A DNA stretch of 36,694 nt from Deltaproteobacteria bacterium YD0425bin51 (GTDB lineage: Bacteria > Desulfobacterota > Desulfobacteria > Desulfobacterales > YD0425bin51). The notes beneath the pieces are model-generated. The model was not told the origin of the DNA. It searched no databases and saw only the letters and a list, made by a program, of their open reading frames with translations. Positions 15,453-24,323 of this stretch are shown here, in pieces (position 1 is the first letter of the stretch; the number at the start of each line of letters is the position of its first letter). The stretch covers positions 1 to 36,694 of the forward strand of contig PDZS01000046.1 in NCBI GenBank assembly GCA_002753225.1. The letters run 5' to 3'. The position numbers and the translations under genes are program-made.

Positions 15453-16757
15453 ATGATAAATAATCTTGACTATAAAATACTATTTGAAGACCTTCCTGAG
15501 GGGGCTTTTACAATAAATACTGATTGGAAAATAACTTCTTTTAATGAAACAGCCGTTAATATTACAGGTTTTTCAAAGAAAGAAGCAATAGGAAGGTATT
15601 GCTGGGAAATATTTCGTTCTGAAATCTGCCAAAAAGGGTGTCCGCTTAGTATAACAATGGATACAGGAAAAAAGCAGTTTGAGCAGGAAGTATTAGTTAA
15701 AGATAGATTTGGCAAGCAGCAGGCGCTTTGTGTAAATGTTAATATTTTGCGTGATAATAATGGAGATATACTTGGCGCTGTTGAAACATTTCAAAAGCAC
15801 GGAAGCTTTTTTGATCATTCAGATCAAATGTTTCAGGGCATTATTGGAAAAAGTAAACCTATGAAGTCTTTGTTTTCAATGATGCCTGATGTAGCTGAAA
15901 GTGGAACAAATGTTATCATATGCGGTGAAAGCGGAACAGGAAAAGAACTTATAGCAAGAGCGATACATAATCTTTCAAAATGTAAAAAAGGTCCTTTTGT
16001 AGCAGTTAATTGTGCAGCTCTATCAGAATCGCTTTTAGAATCTGAACTTTTTGGACATGAAAAAGGTGCTTTTACAGGTGCAGACAGGTTAAAAATTGGC
16101 AGGTTTGAACTTGCAAAAGGGGGAACCCTTTTTTTAGATGAAATAGGCGAATTAAAACCTAATTTGCAGGTTAAGCTCCTTAGAGTAATTGAACAGCGGA
16201 TTTTTGAAAGAGTCGGCGGAACAAAAACAATATCTTTGGATGCCCGCATAGTAAGCGCTACAAACCAAAATCTTGAAAAAGCCATGAAGGAATCTCGGTT
16301 TAGAGAAGACCTCTTTTATAGACTGCGTACAGTTCCTTTTTTTCTCCCTCCTCTGAGAGAGCGTTTAGAAGATATACCTTTACTTGTAGATCATTTTATT
16401 AAACTTTTTAATGATAAATATAATAAAAACGTTCGCTCTGTTGATCCAAAAGTTATAAATCTTTTTATGAAATATAAATGGCCAGGAAATGTTCGTGAAC
16501 TGGAAAAATGTATAGAATATGCTTTTGTTTTTGTTAAAGGTCCTGTTATTTTTTCACGTTATTTACCAGAATTTCAATCCTGTGAAAATATATTATCTGA
16601 TAATAATCTGATAATATCTAATCCAAATATTAAAGACAAAGATTCTGTTTTATCAGCTTTATCAAAAACTAGCTGGAACAGACAAGATGCTGCAGAAATG
16701 CTTGGCATAAGCCGAACATCATTGTGGCGCAGAATGAAAACGCTAGGTCTTATCTAA
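15453..16757 (+). CDS. Sigma-54-dependent transcriptional activator (PAS, AAA+, Fis HTH), first copy
   Basis: A 434-aa enhancer-binding protein. Residues about 6-110 are a PAS sensor with an unusual Cys pattern, Cys50-x8-Cys59-x3-Cys63. The AAA+ domain spans about 127-365, with Walker A GESGTGKE, the sigma-54 contact loop GAFTGA, Walker B LFLDEIGE and the R-finger region FREDLFYRL. A Fis-type helix-turn-helix lies at about 405-434 (DAAEMLGISRTSLWRRMKTL). There is no receiver domain, so it senses a signal through PAS. It has its own -24/-12 promoter and tandem repeats, and it is followed by another such promoter for the NuoE-HdrA operon. Confidence 0.95.
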   Translation: MINNLDYKILFEDLPEGAFTINTDWKITSFNETAVNITGFSKKEAIGRYCWEIFRSEICQKGCPLSITMDTGKKQFEQEVLVKDRFGKQQALCVNVNILRDNNGDILGAVETFQKHGSFFDHSDQMFQGIIGKSKPMKSLFSMMPDVAESGTNVIICGESGTGKELIARAIHNLSKCKKGPFVAVNCAALSESLLESELFGHEKGAFTGADRLKIGRFELAKGGTLFLDEIGELKPNLQVKLLRVIEQRIFERVGGTKTISLDARIVSATNQNLEKAMKESRFREDLFYRLRTVPFFLPPLRERLEDIPLLVDHFIKLFNDKYNKNVRSVDPKVINLFMKYKWPGNVRELEKCIEYAFVFVKGPVIFSRYLPEFQSCENILSDNNLIISNPNIKDKDSVLSALSKTSWNRQDAAEMLGISRTSLWRRMKTLGLI

Positions 16758-16773
16758 AATTTTTTATCCATCC

Positions 16774-16808
16774 TGTTTCAACTCGTTTTGTTTCAAATCT
16801 GTTTCAAA
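16774..16808 (+). promoter_or_regulatory. Three TGTTTCAA(A/C) elements upstream of the NuoE-like operon
   Basis: Copies begin at 16774 (TGTTTCAAC), 16789 and 16800 (both TGTTTCAAA), ending 61 bp before the -24 GG at 16870. The sequence, strand and relative position match the array at 15309, implying one common activator. Confidence 0.65.
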
Positions 16809-16868
16809 TTTTCAGCTTAATTAGTTATCAATTTAATTATATTTAATTATTATAAATATTTATAAGCA

Positions 16869-16884
16869 TGGCATATGACTTGCT
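16869..16884 (+). promoter_or_regulatory. Sigma-54 promoter of the NuoE/NuoF/NuoG/HdrA operon
   Basis: TGGCATATGACTTGCT is a near-perfect TGGCAY-N5-TTGCW consensus with GG-N10-GC (16870-16871, 16882-16883). It lies 69 bp before the NuoE-like ATG. Confidence 0.85.
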
Positions 16885-16952
16885 CATACTGTTTCTATAA
16901 TTTTAGATCTGTTTATAATTAATAATTTAATTTTTAAGGAGGTTAATTTTTT

Positions 16953-17450
16953 ATGAATATTGAAGGAGTTAAAATAAGTGAAATTTTAGAGCGATATCCA
17001 GCAAAGCCTGAATATTTAATATTTCTTTTACAAGACATTCAGAAGCAATATGGCTTTATATCTTCAGAAACAATGGAGCAGATATGTGACAGAACAGGAG
17101 TTCCATTAACTCAAGCGTACTCGGTTGCAACATTTTATCAATCTTTTAGATTAGAACCTAAAGGAGAGCATGAGATAAAGGTCTGTTTGGGAACTGCATG
17201 CCACCTTAAAGGAGGACCTCGTATTGTTAACGAATTAGAACGCCGTTTAGGAGTTAAAGCAGGGGAAACAACATCAGATATGAAATTTACTTTTGATACA
17301 GTAAACTGTCTTGGAGCATGCGCTATAGCTCCTGTAATTGTAATAGACGAAGAATATCATCCTAATATGACAGCTCAAAAACTAGAAAAACAAATAAAAA
17401 CTCTTGGTCAAGATATGACTGAGGTATCGGAGGTTTTAGGACATGCCTAA
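16953..17450 (+). CDS. NuoE-like [2Fe-2S] subunit (HndA/HylA type)
   Basis: A 165-aa thioredoxin-like ferredoxin of the NuoE/HndA family. The [2Fe-2S] ligands are Cys78 and Cys83 (VCLGTACHLKGG) and Cys119 and Cys123 (NCLGACAIAP). The N-terminal helical part (YPAKPEYLIFLLQDIQKQYG) is typical. It transfers electrons with the NuoF-like flavoprotein, whose ATG overlaps its last 8 bases. The SD is AAGGAGG. Such subunits occur in soluble NAD-linked hydrogenases, formate dehydrogenases and bifurcating complexes. No membrane complex I subunits are nearby. Confidence 0.92.
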   Translation: MNIEGVKISEILERYPAKPEYLIFLLQDIQKQYGFISSETMEQICDRTGVPLTQAYSVATFYQSFRLEPKGEHEIKVCLGTACHLKGGPRIVNELERRLGVKAGETTSDMKFTFDTVNCLGACAIAPVIVIDEEYHPNMTAQKLEKQIKTLGQDMTEVSEVLGHA

Positions 17451-19344
17451 AGAAAATGTTGCAATTAAAAGTGAAAATTGGCGGTTAAATTCACATAAAG
17501 ACTTAAATGATTTGCAAAAGGATATCATTGAAAGTCGTGATCCAAATAGGCTTGAAGTGGTTGTATGCCATGGAACAGGCTGCATTGCAAACGGCAGTCC
17601 TAAGGTTTCATCGGCTATTAGAGAATCGCTTTTAGGAGCAGGAATAAACGTAAAACTTATGCCAGGTATTAAAACAACTGGATGTCATGGATTTTGTTCA
17701 AGGGGACCTCTTGTAATAGTAAGACCTCATGGCTTTTTCTATCAGCGGGTTACACCAAAAGATGCTGAAGAAATAGTAAAAAAAACATTAATGGAAAAGC
17801 AGCCTGTAGAGCGTTTGCTTTATAAAAATCCAAAAACAGGAAAAACAATTTTAACTGAAAAAGAAATCCCTTTTTATAGTTTGCAGGAGCGTATTGTTCT
17901 GCACAACATAGGAAAAGTTGATCCTACTGATATTAAAGACAGTATTGCATCAGGAGGCTATCAAGCACTTGCTAAAGCTCTTTGCAGCATGTCGCCAGAG
18001 CAGGTAGTAAAAGAAGTTGAAAAGTCAGGGCTAAGAGGGAGAGGAGGAGCAGGCTTTCCAACAGGACGAAAATGGCGTTCAGCTCTTAAGGCAATCGAAA
18101 AAAAAGGATATCCAGCCTATGTAGTAGTTAATGGAGATGAAGGAGATCCAGGTGCATTTATGGATCGAACTATCATGGAAGGTGACCCGCATGCAGTTTT
18201 GGAAGGATTAATAATTGGAGCATACGCTATAGGAGCAAAGCAGGGTTATCTTTATGTAAGAGCAGAATATCCGCTTGCAATTAAGCATTTAGAAATTGCT
18301 ATGGAACAAGCCAGAGAATATGGTCTTTTGGGTGAAAACATTTTAAATACTGGATTTTCTTTTGATGCTAGAATTAACCGCGGAGCTGGAGCATTTGTAT
18401 GCGGAGAATCTACTGCATTATTTACTTCTATTGAAGGTAAGGCAGGCAACCCGCGTCCTAAATATGTTCGTTCAGTTGAAGAAGGATTGTGGGGAAAGCC
18501 AACAGTATTAAACAATGTTGAAACTTGGGCAAATATTCCCCTTGTAATTGAAAAAGGTGCTGACTGGTATTCAAAAATAGGTGTTCCCAAAAGCACTGGA
18601 ACTAAAGTTTTTTCTTTGGTGGGCAAAGTGAATAATGTTGGGCTTGTAGAAGTTCCAATGGGTATACCCTTAGTAAAGATTATTGAAGATATTGGGGGGG
18701 GTGTTATTGGAGGTGAAAACTTTAAAGCAGTTCAAACAGGTGGTCCTTCTGGCGGCTGTATCCCTTATTCGCTAAAAGATACACCTGTTGATTTTGATTC
18801 GCTCACAAAAGTTGGCTCTATGATGGGTTCAGGCGGCATGATAGTTATGGATAAACATGATTGTGTTGTTGATATAGGACGTTATTTCTTACGCTTTTTA
18901 GAAGAAGAATCATGCGGGAAATGTATCCCATGCCGTTTAGGACTTATACGTATGAGAAAAATTTTGGATGGATTTTCTTCAGGCACTGGAACAAAACAAG
19001 ATATTGATGATTTGATAAGCTTATCTCAAGCATTGCAGGACGGCGCTCTTTGTGCTTTGGGATCGAGCGCTCCTAACCCAATTTTAACTACTCTTAAATA
19101 TTTTAATAATGAATATTTATCGCATATTGAAAACCATAAATGTCCGGCAGGTGTTTGCAAAGAGTTGATCACTTATTCAATTAATGCTGATAAATGCACA
19201 GGATGTAGAAGCTGTGCAAGACAATGCCCTAAACAATGCATAAGCGGTGATAAGAAAAAGCCCCATGTAATCAATACAGAAAATTGTATTAGGTGCGGTA
19301 TTTGTATGGAAACATGTAAATTCGAAGCTGTTATTGTTAGCTGA
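17443..19344 (+). CDS. NuoF-like NAD/FMN-binding subunit with extra Fe-S domains (HndC/HydB type)
   Basis: A 633-aa flavoprotein. An N-terminal thioredoxin-like [2Fe-2S] domain (VVCHGTGCIANG through TGCHGFCSRGP) occupies about 30-125. The NuoF core follows, with GRGGAGFPTGRKW (NADH/FMN site) and GDEGDPGAFMDR, then the ESCGKCIPCRLG cluster motif. Two C-terminal [4Fe-4S] ferredoxin motifs (CTGCRSCARQCP and CIRCGICMETC) lie within the last 60 residues. This layout matches HydB/HndC/HylB-type subunits in the electron-bifurcating (Bfu-type) family, where NAD(H) reacts at the flavin. It overlaps the NuoE-like gene and is followed 28 bp later by the NuoG-N-like subunit. Confidence 0.93.
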   Translation: MPKENVAIKSENWRLNSHKDLNDLQKDIIESRDPNRLEVVVCHGTGCIANGSPKVSSAIRESLLGAGINVKLMPGIKTTGCHGFCSRGPLVIVRPHGFFYQRVTPKDAEEIVKKTLMEKQPVERLLYKNPKTGKTILTEKEIPFYSLQERIVLHNIGKVDPTDIKDSIASGGYQALAKALCSMSPEQVVKEVEKSGLRGRGGAGFPTGRKWRSALKAIEKKGYPAYVVVNGDEGDPGAFMDRTIMEGDPHAVLEGLIIGAYAIGAKQGYLYVRAEYPLAIKHLEIAMEQAREYGLLGENILNTGFSFDARINRGAGAFVCGESTALFTSIEGKAGNPRPKYVRSVEEGLWGKPTVLNNVETWANIPLVIEKGADWYSKIGVPKSTGTKVFSLVGKVNNVGLVEVPMGIPLVKIIEDIGGGVIGGENFKAVQTGGPSGGCIPYSLKDTPVDFDSLTKVGSMMGSGGMIVMDKHDCVVDIGRYFLRFLEEESCGKCIPCRLGLIRMRKILDGFSSGTGTKQDIDDLISLSQALQDGALCALGSSAPNPILTTLKYFNNEYLSHIENHKCPAGVCKELITYSINADKCTGCRSCARQCPKQCISGDKKKPHVINTENCIRCGICMETCKFEAVIVS

Positions 19345-19372
19345 TAACTTTTATTATTTCAGGAGGTGTTTA

Positions 19373-19975
19373 ATGATTAAATTTAAAATTAATGACAAAG
19401 AAGTCCAAGCCCGAAGCGGATGGACTGTTTTAGAAACTGCAAGGCAATACGGAATCGAAATACCAACTCTTTGTTTCCATGAATCTGTAGCTTCAAGCGG
19501 TGCATGCCGTTTATGTATGGTTGAACTACGAGAAGAAAATTGGTCTAAATTAGTAGCCTCATGCATATATCCTGTTTCTGAGGGAATAAATGTATATACT
19601 GAAACAGAACGTGTACAAAACGTTAGGCGATGGATTTTTGAAATGCTTTTATCTGAATGTCCATCAAGTAAGGAAGTTAAAGAGATGGCTAAAAAATATG
19701 GAGTTTTTAAAACCAGATTTCCTGTGCAAAATCCAAATGAAAGCTGTATGTTATGCGGATTATGCACGCGCGTTTGTGAAGAAGTTGTTGGGCTTTCCGC
19801 AATTGCAACTTTAGATAGAGGAGTCCATAAAAAAGTAGGCGCTCCATTTTTACGTCCTACAGAAGTATGTGTAGCCTGCGGTTGTTGTGTAACTATTTGT
19901 CCAACAAATGCTATGCGGTCCCGTATTGATTCAGTTCGGAGCAATACTAAAATGCAGCTTGCAAAAGCAGCTTAA
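19373..19975 (+). CDS. NuoG N-terminal-like Fe-S subunit (HoxU/HylC type), lacking a catalytic domain
   Basis: A 200-aa protein from ATG 19373, chosen because AGGAGG lies directly upstream. Residues about 1-80 form a plant-type [2Fe-2S] ferredoxin (LCFHESVASSGACRLCMVEL, then ASC). The usual His-Cys [4Fe-4S] segment of NuoG is shortened, with only LLSECPSSKE present. Two [4Fe-4S] motifs follow, CMLCGLCTRVCEEVVG and CVACGCCVTICPTNA. There are no H-cluster (FeFe hydrogenase) motifs and no molybdopterin domain, so it is an electron-relay subunit. Its partner is presumably the HdrA-like protein encoded 19 bp downstream. Confidence 0.9.
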   Translation: MIKFKINDKEVQARSGWTVLETARQYGIEIPTLCFHESVASSGACRLCMVELREENWSKLVASCIYPVSEGINVYTETERVQNVRRWIFEMLLSECPSSKEVKEMAKKYGVFKTRFPVQNPNESCMLCGLCTRVCEEVVGLSAIATLDRGVHKKVGAPFLRPTEVCVACGCCVTICPTNAMRSRIDSVRSNTKMQLAKAA

Positions 19976-19994
19976 TAAAAAAAGGAGGCAACTA

Positions 19995-22427
19995 ATGGAA
20001 AGTAATGCAAGAGTCGGAGTATTTATTTGTAAATGTGGAGATAAGATTGAGCCGTTTATTGATCTTAATCTTCTTCAAGATAAACTTTTAAAAGATCAAA
20101 ATATAAATTATTGTGAAATAATGCCTTATTCATGTCTTAAACCAGGTATTGAAAATATTTATTCAAAAGTTATAAATCAAAAATTAAACAGAGTAATTAT
20201 TGCAGGATGTGAAAGCCGTTTGATGTTAAAAAAATTGGAAAAAGAGTTAGAGCCTTTGGATTTAAAAAAAGGACAAATTGATATAGTAAATATTAGAGGA
20301 CATGTGGCATCAGTTAGTGATATTTCTAGTGCGATGAAGGCAGATAAATCTGCTAAACTTATAAAAGCATCTGCTGCTGAAATGGTATCACTTGCGCCAA
20401 CTATTCAGAGTTTGGCTAGAATTGAAGGTCCTGTTATGATCTTAGGAAGTGGTTTTGCTTCTTATACAGCAGCTCATGAGTTAATCAACAATGGATTCGA
20501 CTGCTTATTGCCTTCTGAAATTATAGAATCAGACTTTATAATAAATAATTTACATTTAAAGTATCCAGGAGAATATGTTTATTATGATAAGTTAAAGTTA
20601 ATCAGAAAGGAACTCTCTACAAGTAAGCATGTTAGCGCTATTCCTCCTGGAGAATTAATTAGACTTTCAGGAGTAACAGGAGATTATAAGCTTACTTTTT
20701 CTGAGAATGATAGCGGTAAAGAGAAAAGCTATAAAGCTGGAGCAATAATAGCGTGCATAGACTCTGATTTAAAGGCTACTGATGCAGAATTTTGGTATGA
20801 TGGACAAAAAGTTATATGCCAGACAGAAATTGAGGAAATTATTCAAAATAAAGGTATACAAGAAGGTAAAGTTGTTTTTTGGGTCAATGATTATGAAGCA
20901 GGTTATCCAGAATTTTCAAATTTATCTTCCAAATCTGCATGGTCAATGGCAAAACACATTCGAGAACTTCATAATAGAGTTGAAGTAATAATTTTATATA
21001 ATGAACAGATGCAAATTCCTCTTTCTGCAGAAGAGCGTTCTATTGGCAGAAAACTAGGAATTTTGTGGCTCCCTTATGATAAGGAAGTAAGACCTTCAAT
21101 TCAAGAAGGATATATAACAGTTTGTAATATCAAAGATCATGTTGAATATGATATTTCATGGGATTATATGGTACTTTCACCTGAAAGAAAGCTATATGGA
21201 AACACTTTGAAAACAGCTCAAATTCTTGGTTTGGTACATAAAGATGGTCACTTTTTAGCGGGCCGTCATGTAAGGGTCAGACCTGAAATGGTTGGAAGAG
21301 AGGAGATGTATCTTGCTGGCAGCGGAAAATATCCCTGCAATCTTAATGATGCATTGGCTCAAGGCTATAAAGCAGGTAAAAAGACTTCAGAGATGCTCCA
21401 GAAATCAAAGGCGTGTGAATTATATTTACCTCGTATTGTTTGTGCTGTTGATCCTCAAAAATGTGTTGGATGCGGTATGTGTCAAGAGCTTTGTGACTGC
21501 GGCGGTATTGGAGCAATAGAAGGAACAGGAGGTGGCCTTCCTCGTATAGTAGATCCAATGATATGTACTGGAGGAGGAACATGTGCTGCATCATGTCCAT
21601 ATCATGCTTTGATTTTGCAGAATAATACAACTGACCAGCGTGAAGCAAGAATTGCAGCCCTATCTAGAGAGCTTTCTGGAAGCGAAGTTATTGGTATTGC
21701 ATGTGCATGGGGAGGACTACCTGCTGCAGATAATGCAGGTGCTAAGGGACTTAAATATGACCCAAGACTTCATATCTTAGGAGTTCCATGTGTTGGGCAA
21801 TTAGATCCTTGCATATTTGCCAGGGCATTTCTTGAAGGAGCGCCGGGCTTGATATTAATTGGCTGTAATCCTGATGAATGTCATCATTCTTATGGTATTG
21901 ATCATGCAGGAAGCCGTGTTACAATAATAAAAAAGCTTCTTACTATGTGCGGTTTCGACAGAAGAAGAATTGCCTTAGCTCATGCTGACTTAAATAAACC
22001 TGAAGAGTTTATACGAACAATAGAAAGCTTTACTAAAACAATTGAAGCATTAGGACCAATTGAAAGGAATTCAATAAATATAAGCAAATTAGAGAGCATA
22101 TATGGTCTAGTAAAGGATAATACACGTATTAGACATTTGCTTTGTGCAAATCTTAGACGTCCTTGGGAACATTCGTATAAAGGAGAGCCTCGCCATGCTC
22201 TTGAATATGACAGGGATTTTTCAGATGCCTTGACAGAAGAATTATTAAACACACGTGTTTTAAGACTTTTAAGGTTATATAATAGACCTACAATGCTTCA
22301 AGAGCTTAGCAGTAATCTAATGGTAGATAAAAAGAAAGTTGGTGAAAGGATTTGGGACATGGTTAATGAAGGACGAGTGCAATATACTCATAAAGACAGT
22401 GAACCAATGTTTATTGCTCATGCTTAA
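19995..22427 (+). CDS. HdrA-like flavoprotein fused to an MvhD domain
   Basis: An 810-aa protein from ATG 19995 (SD AAAGGAGG). The N-terminal HdrA-like part starts ARVGVFICKCGDKIEPF. The FAD region at about 150-180 keeps only a reduced dinucleotide motif (ILGSGFASYTAAHEL). A ferredoxin region follows: CVGCGMCQELC is complete, but the second motif reads CTGGGTCAASCP, with Gly at the second Cys position. The C-terminal MvhD/FlpD-like domain has ACAWGG (one Cys where MvhD usually has CxxC), VPCVGQLDP and GCNPDECHH. A helical region of about 120 residues ends the protein. HdrA proteins couple electron flows, often by flavin bifurcation. HdrB and HdrC are absent from the window, so electron acceptors must come from elsewhere. 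Confidence 0.9.
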   Translation: MESNARVGVFICKCGDKIEPFIDLNLLQDKLLKDQNINYCEIMPYSCLKPGIENIYSKVINQKLNRVIIAGCESRLMLKKLEKELEPLDLKKGQIDIVNIRGHVASVSDISSAMKADKSAKLIKASAAEMVSLAPTIQSLARIEGPVMILGSGFASYTAAHELINNGFDCLLPSEIIESDFIINNLHLKYPGEYVYYDKLKLIRKELSTSKHVSAIPPGELIRLSGVTGDYKLTFSENDSGKEKSYKAGAIIACIDSDLKATDAEFWYDGQKVICQTEIEEIIQNKGIQEGKVVFWVNDYEAGYPEFSNLSSKSAWSMAKHIRELHNRVEVIILYNEQMQIPLSAEERSIGRKLGILWLPYDKEVRPSIQEGYITVCNIKDHVEYDISWDYMVLSPERKLYGNTLKTAQILGLVHKDGHFLAGRHVRVRPEMVGREEMYLAGSGKYPCNLNDALAQGYKAGKKTSEMLQKSKACELYLPRIVCAVDPQKCVGCGMCQELCDCGGIGAIEGTGGGLPRIVDPMICTGGGTCAASCPYHALILQNNTTDQREARIAALSRELSGSEVIGIACAWGGLPAADNAGAKGLKYDPRLHILGVPCVGQLDPCIFARAFLEGAPGLILIGCNPDECHHSYGIDHAGSRVTIIKKLLTMCGFDRRRIALAHADLNKPEEFIRTIESFTKTIEALGPIERNSINISKLESIYGLVKDNTRIRHLLCANLRRPWEHSYKGEPRHALEYDRDFSDALTEELLNTRVLRLLRLYNRPTMLQELSSNLMVDKKKVGERIWDMVNEGRVQYTHKDSEPMFIAHA

Positions 22428-22466
22428 AGAAAAATAACCCTACAAAGTTGTAGGGTTATTTTTCTT
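22427..22466 (+). terminator. Strong rho-independent terminator after the HdrA-MvhD gene
   Basis: A perfect 19-bp inverted repeat (arms 22427-22445 and 22448-22466) with a minimal loop, overlapping the stop codon. The GC core CCCTAC/GTAGGG is flanked by A-run and T-run arms, so it works on either strand. It closes the sigma-54 operon before kup. Confidence 0.92.
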
Positions 22467-22511
22467 AAACTAAATCTGGACATTTTTTTTAAGATATTAT
22501 ATTCTTTGAAA

Positions 22512-24323
22512 ATGGTAAAACAGTATAATTTTTCTTCAAAGCATAGAGAAAATTCATTTTTTTCATCACCAACGCTTTTACTTGCTCTTGGTTCTTTGGG
22601 TATTGTCTATGGAGATATTGGAACAAGTCCATTATACGCATTAAGAGAGTGTTTCTATGGAATATATGCTGTAGATTTGAGAGAAGGGAACATTTTAGGC
22701 GTTCTTTCCCTTGTTTTCTGGTCATTGACAATGGTAATCAGTATCAAGTATGTAGTTTTTATAATGCGTGCTGATTATAAAAGGATGGGTGGCATATTTG
22801 CCTTACTTGCTCTGATATCTGATGATAGAAGAAAAATTTCACCAAAGTTATATTCATACGTTGTATTTATAGCAATGATTGGAGCAGCGCTTCTTTTCGG
22901 TGATGGTGTAATAACTCCAGCCATTTCCGTGTTGTCAGCAGTTGAAGGTCTTGGAATTGCAACTGAAAGTGCAAAACCTTTAATTGTTCCGCTTACCTGC
23001 TTGATATTAGTTTTTCTTTTTTTTGTGCAACATCGAGGAGCTGAGGTTATAGGAAACATATTTGGTCCAATTATGGTAGTATGGTTCATTACAATTGCCA
23101 TGCTCGGGCTCAAGGAAATAATGGTTAGGCCTGACATTCTGCGCTCAATTAATCCTATATATGCTTATGATTTTTTTGCTGCTAATCGGATTCAAGGCTT
23201 TATGGTACTTGGGGCAGTTGTTCTATGTATAACGGGAGGTGAAGCTCTTTATGCTGATATGGGACATTTTGGCAAAAACCCGATTAGGATATCTTGGTTT
23301 GGACTTGTATTCCCGTCTCTTCTTCTTAACTACTTTGGACAAGGCGCTCTTCTTTTAAACAATCCCAATTTTGTTATCAATCCCTTTTATGGATTAGTTC
23401 CAAAGTCATTAATGTATCCTATGGTATGCCTTTCCACCATAGCTACTATTATTGCATCACAAGCAATGATTTCTGGAATTTTTTCCTTAACTCAGCAGGC
23501 GATTCAACTTGGTTTCTTTCCAAAGATGCAAATTATACACACATCTCGTAATATAGAAGGACAGGTTTATATACCTCAAATAAACTATATTATGATGGTA
23601 ATCTCCATTAGCCTTGTACTCCTTTTTAAGAGATCAGGTGGACTTGCTGGAGCATATGGGATTGCAGTTACAGCAGATATGGCTCTTACATCTATTCTTT
23701 ATTTTTTTGTAATAAACAGAATATGGAAAATTCCTTTTTGGCAGGCTCTTTCACTTTTATTCCTTTTCCTTAGTTTTGATATTTCCTACTTTAGCGCTAA
23801 TCTTCCAAAAATTTTTGATGGCGGATGGGTTACTTTGGCTATTGCAGCAATAATTGTAACAGCTATGATATTTTTTAGGGATGACAGAGAGGCTATTAAA
23901 ACAAAAATACTAAAGCCAAAGCTCGTGTTAGATGCTTTCCTTGAGGATATAGCTAAGAATAACCCGCCGCGCATACAAGGGACAGCAGTTTTTATGTCAA
24001 CATCCGCAGTTGGCTTACCGAAATCTCTTTTGAACCATTTAAAATATAATAGTTTTCTGCATGAAAATATTGTGATTCTTTTCAACAGGTTAGTCGATAC
24101 CCCTAATGTATCAGACTGGGAAAAAGTAGAAATAGAGGAACTAGGACATAATTTCTATCGTATATTTGCATCATATGGTTTTAAGGAGAAGCCTGACATT
24201 CCATTGATAATGTATCTTGCGTCTTTTAAAGGTCTTTCTACTGATCCTGCAACAACAATTTATTATATGAGTAAAGGTTCTATAGCAGGTATTCCAGGGC
24301 GTTTAATATATGATTTCACTTAG
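22512..24323 (+). CDS. kup: Kup-family potassium uptake transporter
   Basis: A 603-aa inner-membrane K+ importer (K+/H+ symport in the family). The diagnostic N-terminal motif GIVYGDIGTSPLYALRE is present, as are GGIFALLALI, FGDGVITPAISVLSAVEG, GGEALYADMGHFG and the C-terminal MTxxxY-like part. About 12 hydrophobic helices occupy residues 25-460, followed by a soluble tail. Length is normal to slightly short. ATG 22512 is used; an in-frame TTG at 22506 is possible and neither has a clear SD. The 3' end overlaps the convergent activator gene by 8 bp. Confidence 0.95.
   Translation: MVKQYNFSSKHRENSFFSSPTLLLALGSLGIVYGDIGTSPLYALRECFYGIYAVDLREGNILGVLSLVFWSLTMVISIKYVVFIMRADYKRMGGIFALLALISDDRRKISPKLYSYVVFIAMIGAALLFGDGVITPAISVLSAVEGLGIATESAKPLIVPLTCLILVFLFFVQHRGAEVIGNIFGPIMVVWFITIAMLGLKEIMVRPDILRSINPIYAYDFFAANRIQGFMVLGAVVLCITGGEALYADMGHFGKNPIRISWFGLVFPSLLLNYFGQGALLLNNPNFVINPFYGLVPKSLMYPMVCLSTIATIIASQAMISGIFSLTQQAIQLGFFPKMQIIHTSRNIEGQVYIPQINYIMMVISISLVLLFKRSGGLAGAYGIAVTADMALTSILYFFVINRIWKIPFWQALSLLFLFLSFDISYFSANLPKIFDGGWVTLAIAAIIVTAMIFFRDDREAIKTKILKPKLVLDAFLEDIAKNNPPRIQGTAVFMSTSAVGLPKSLLNHLKYNSFLHENIVILFNRLVDTPNVSDWEKVEIEELGHNFYRIFASYGFKEKPDIPLIMYLASFKGLSTDPATTIYYMSKGSIAGIPGRLIYDFT

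Noticed and set aside
16953..19975. Respiratory complex I or an [FeFe] hydrogenase
   Set aside because: Only the soluble NuoE, NuoF and NuoG-N parts are present. There are no membrane subunits and no H-cluster cysteine motifs.
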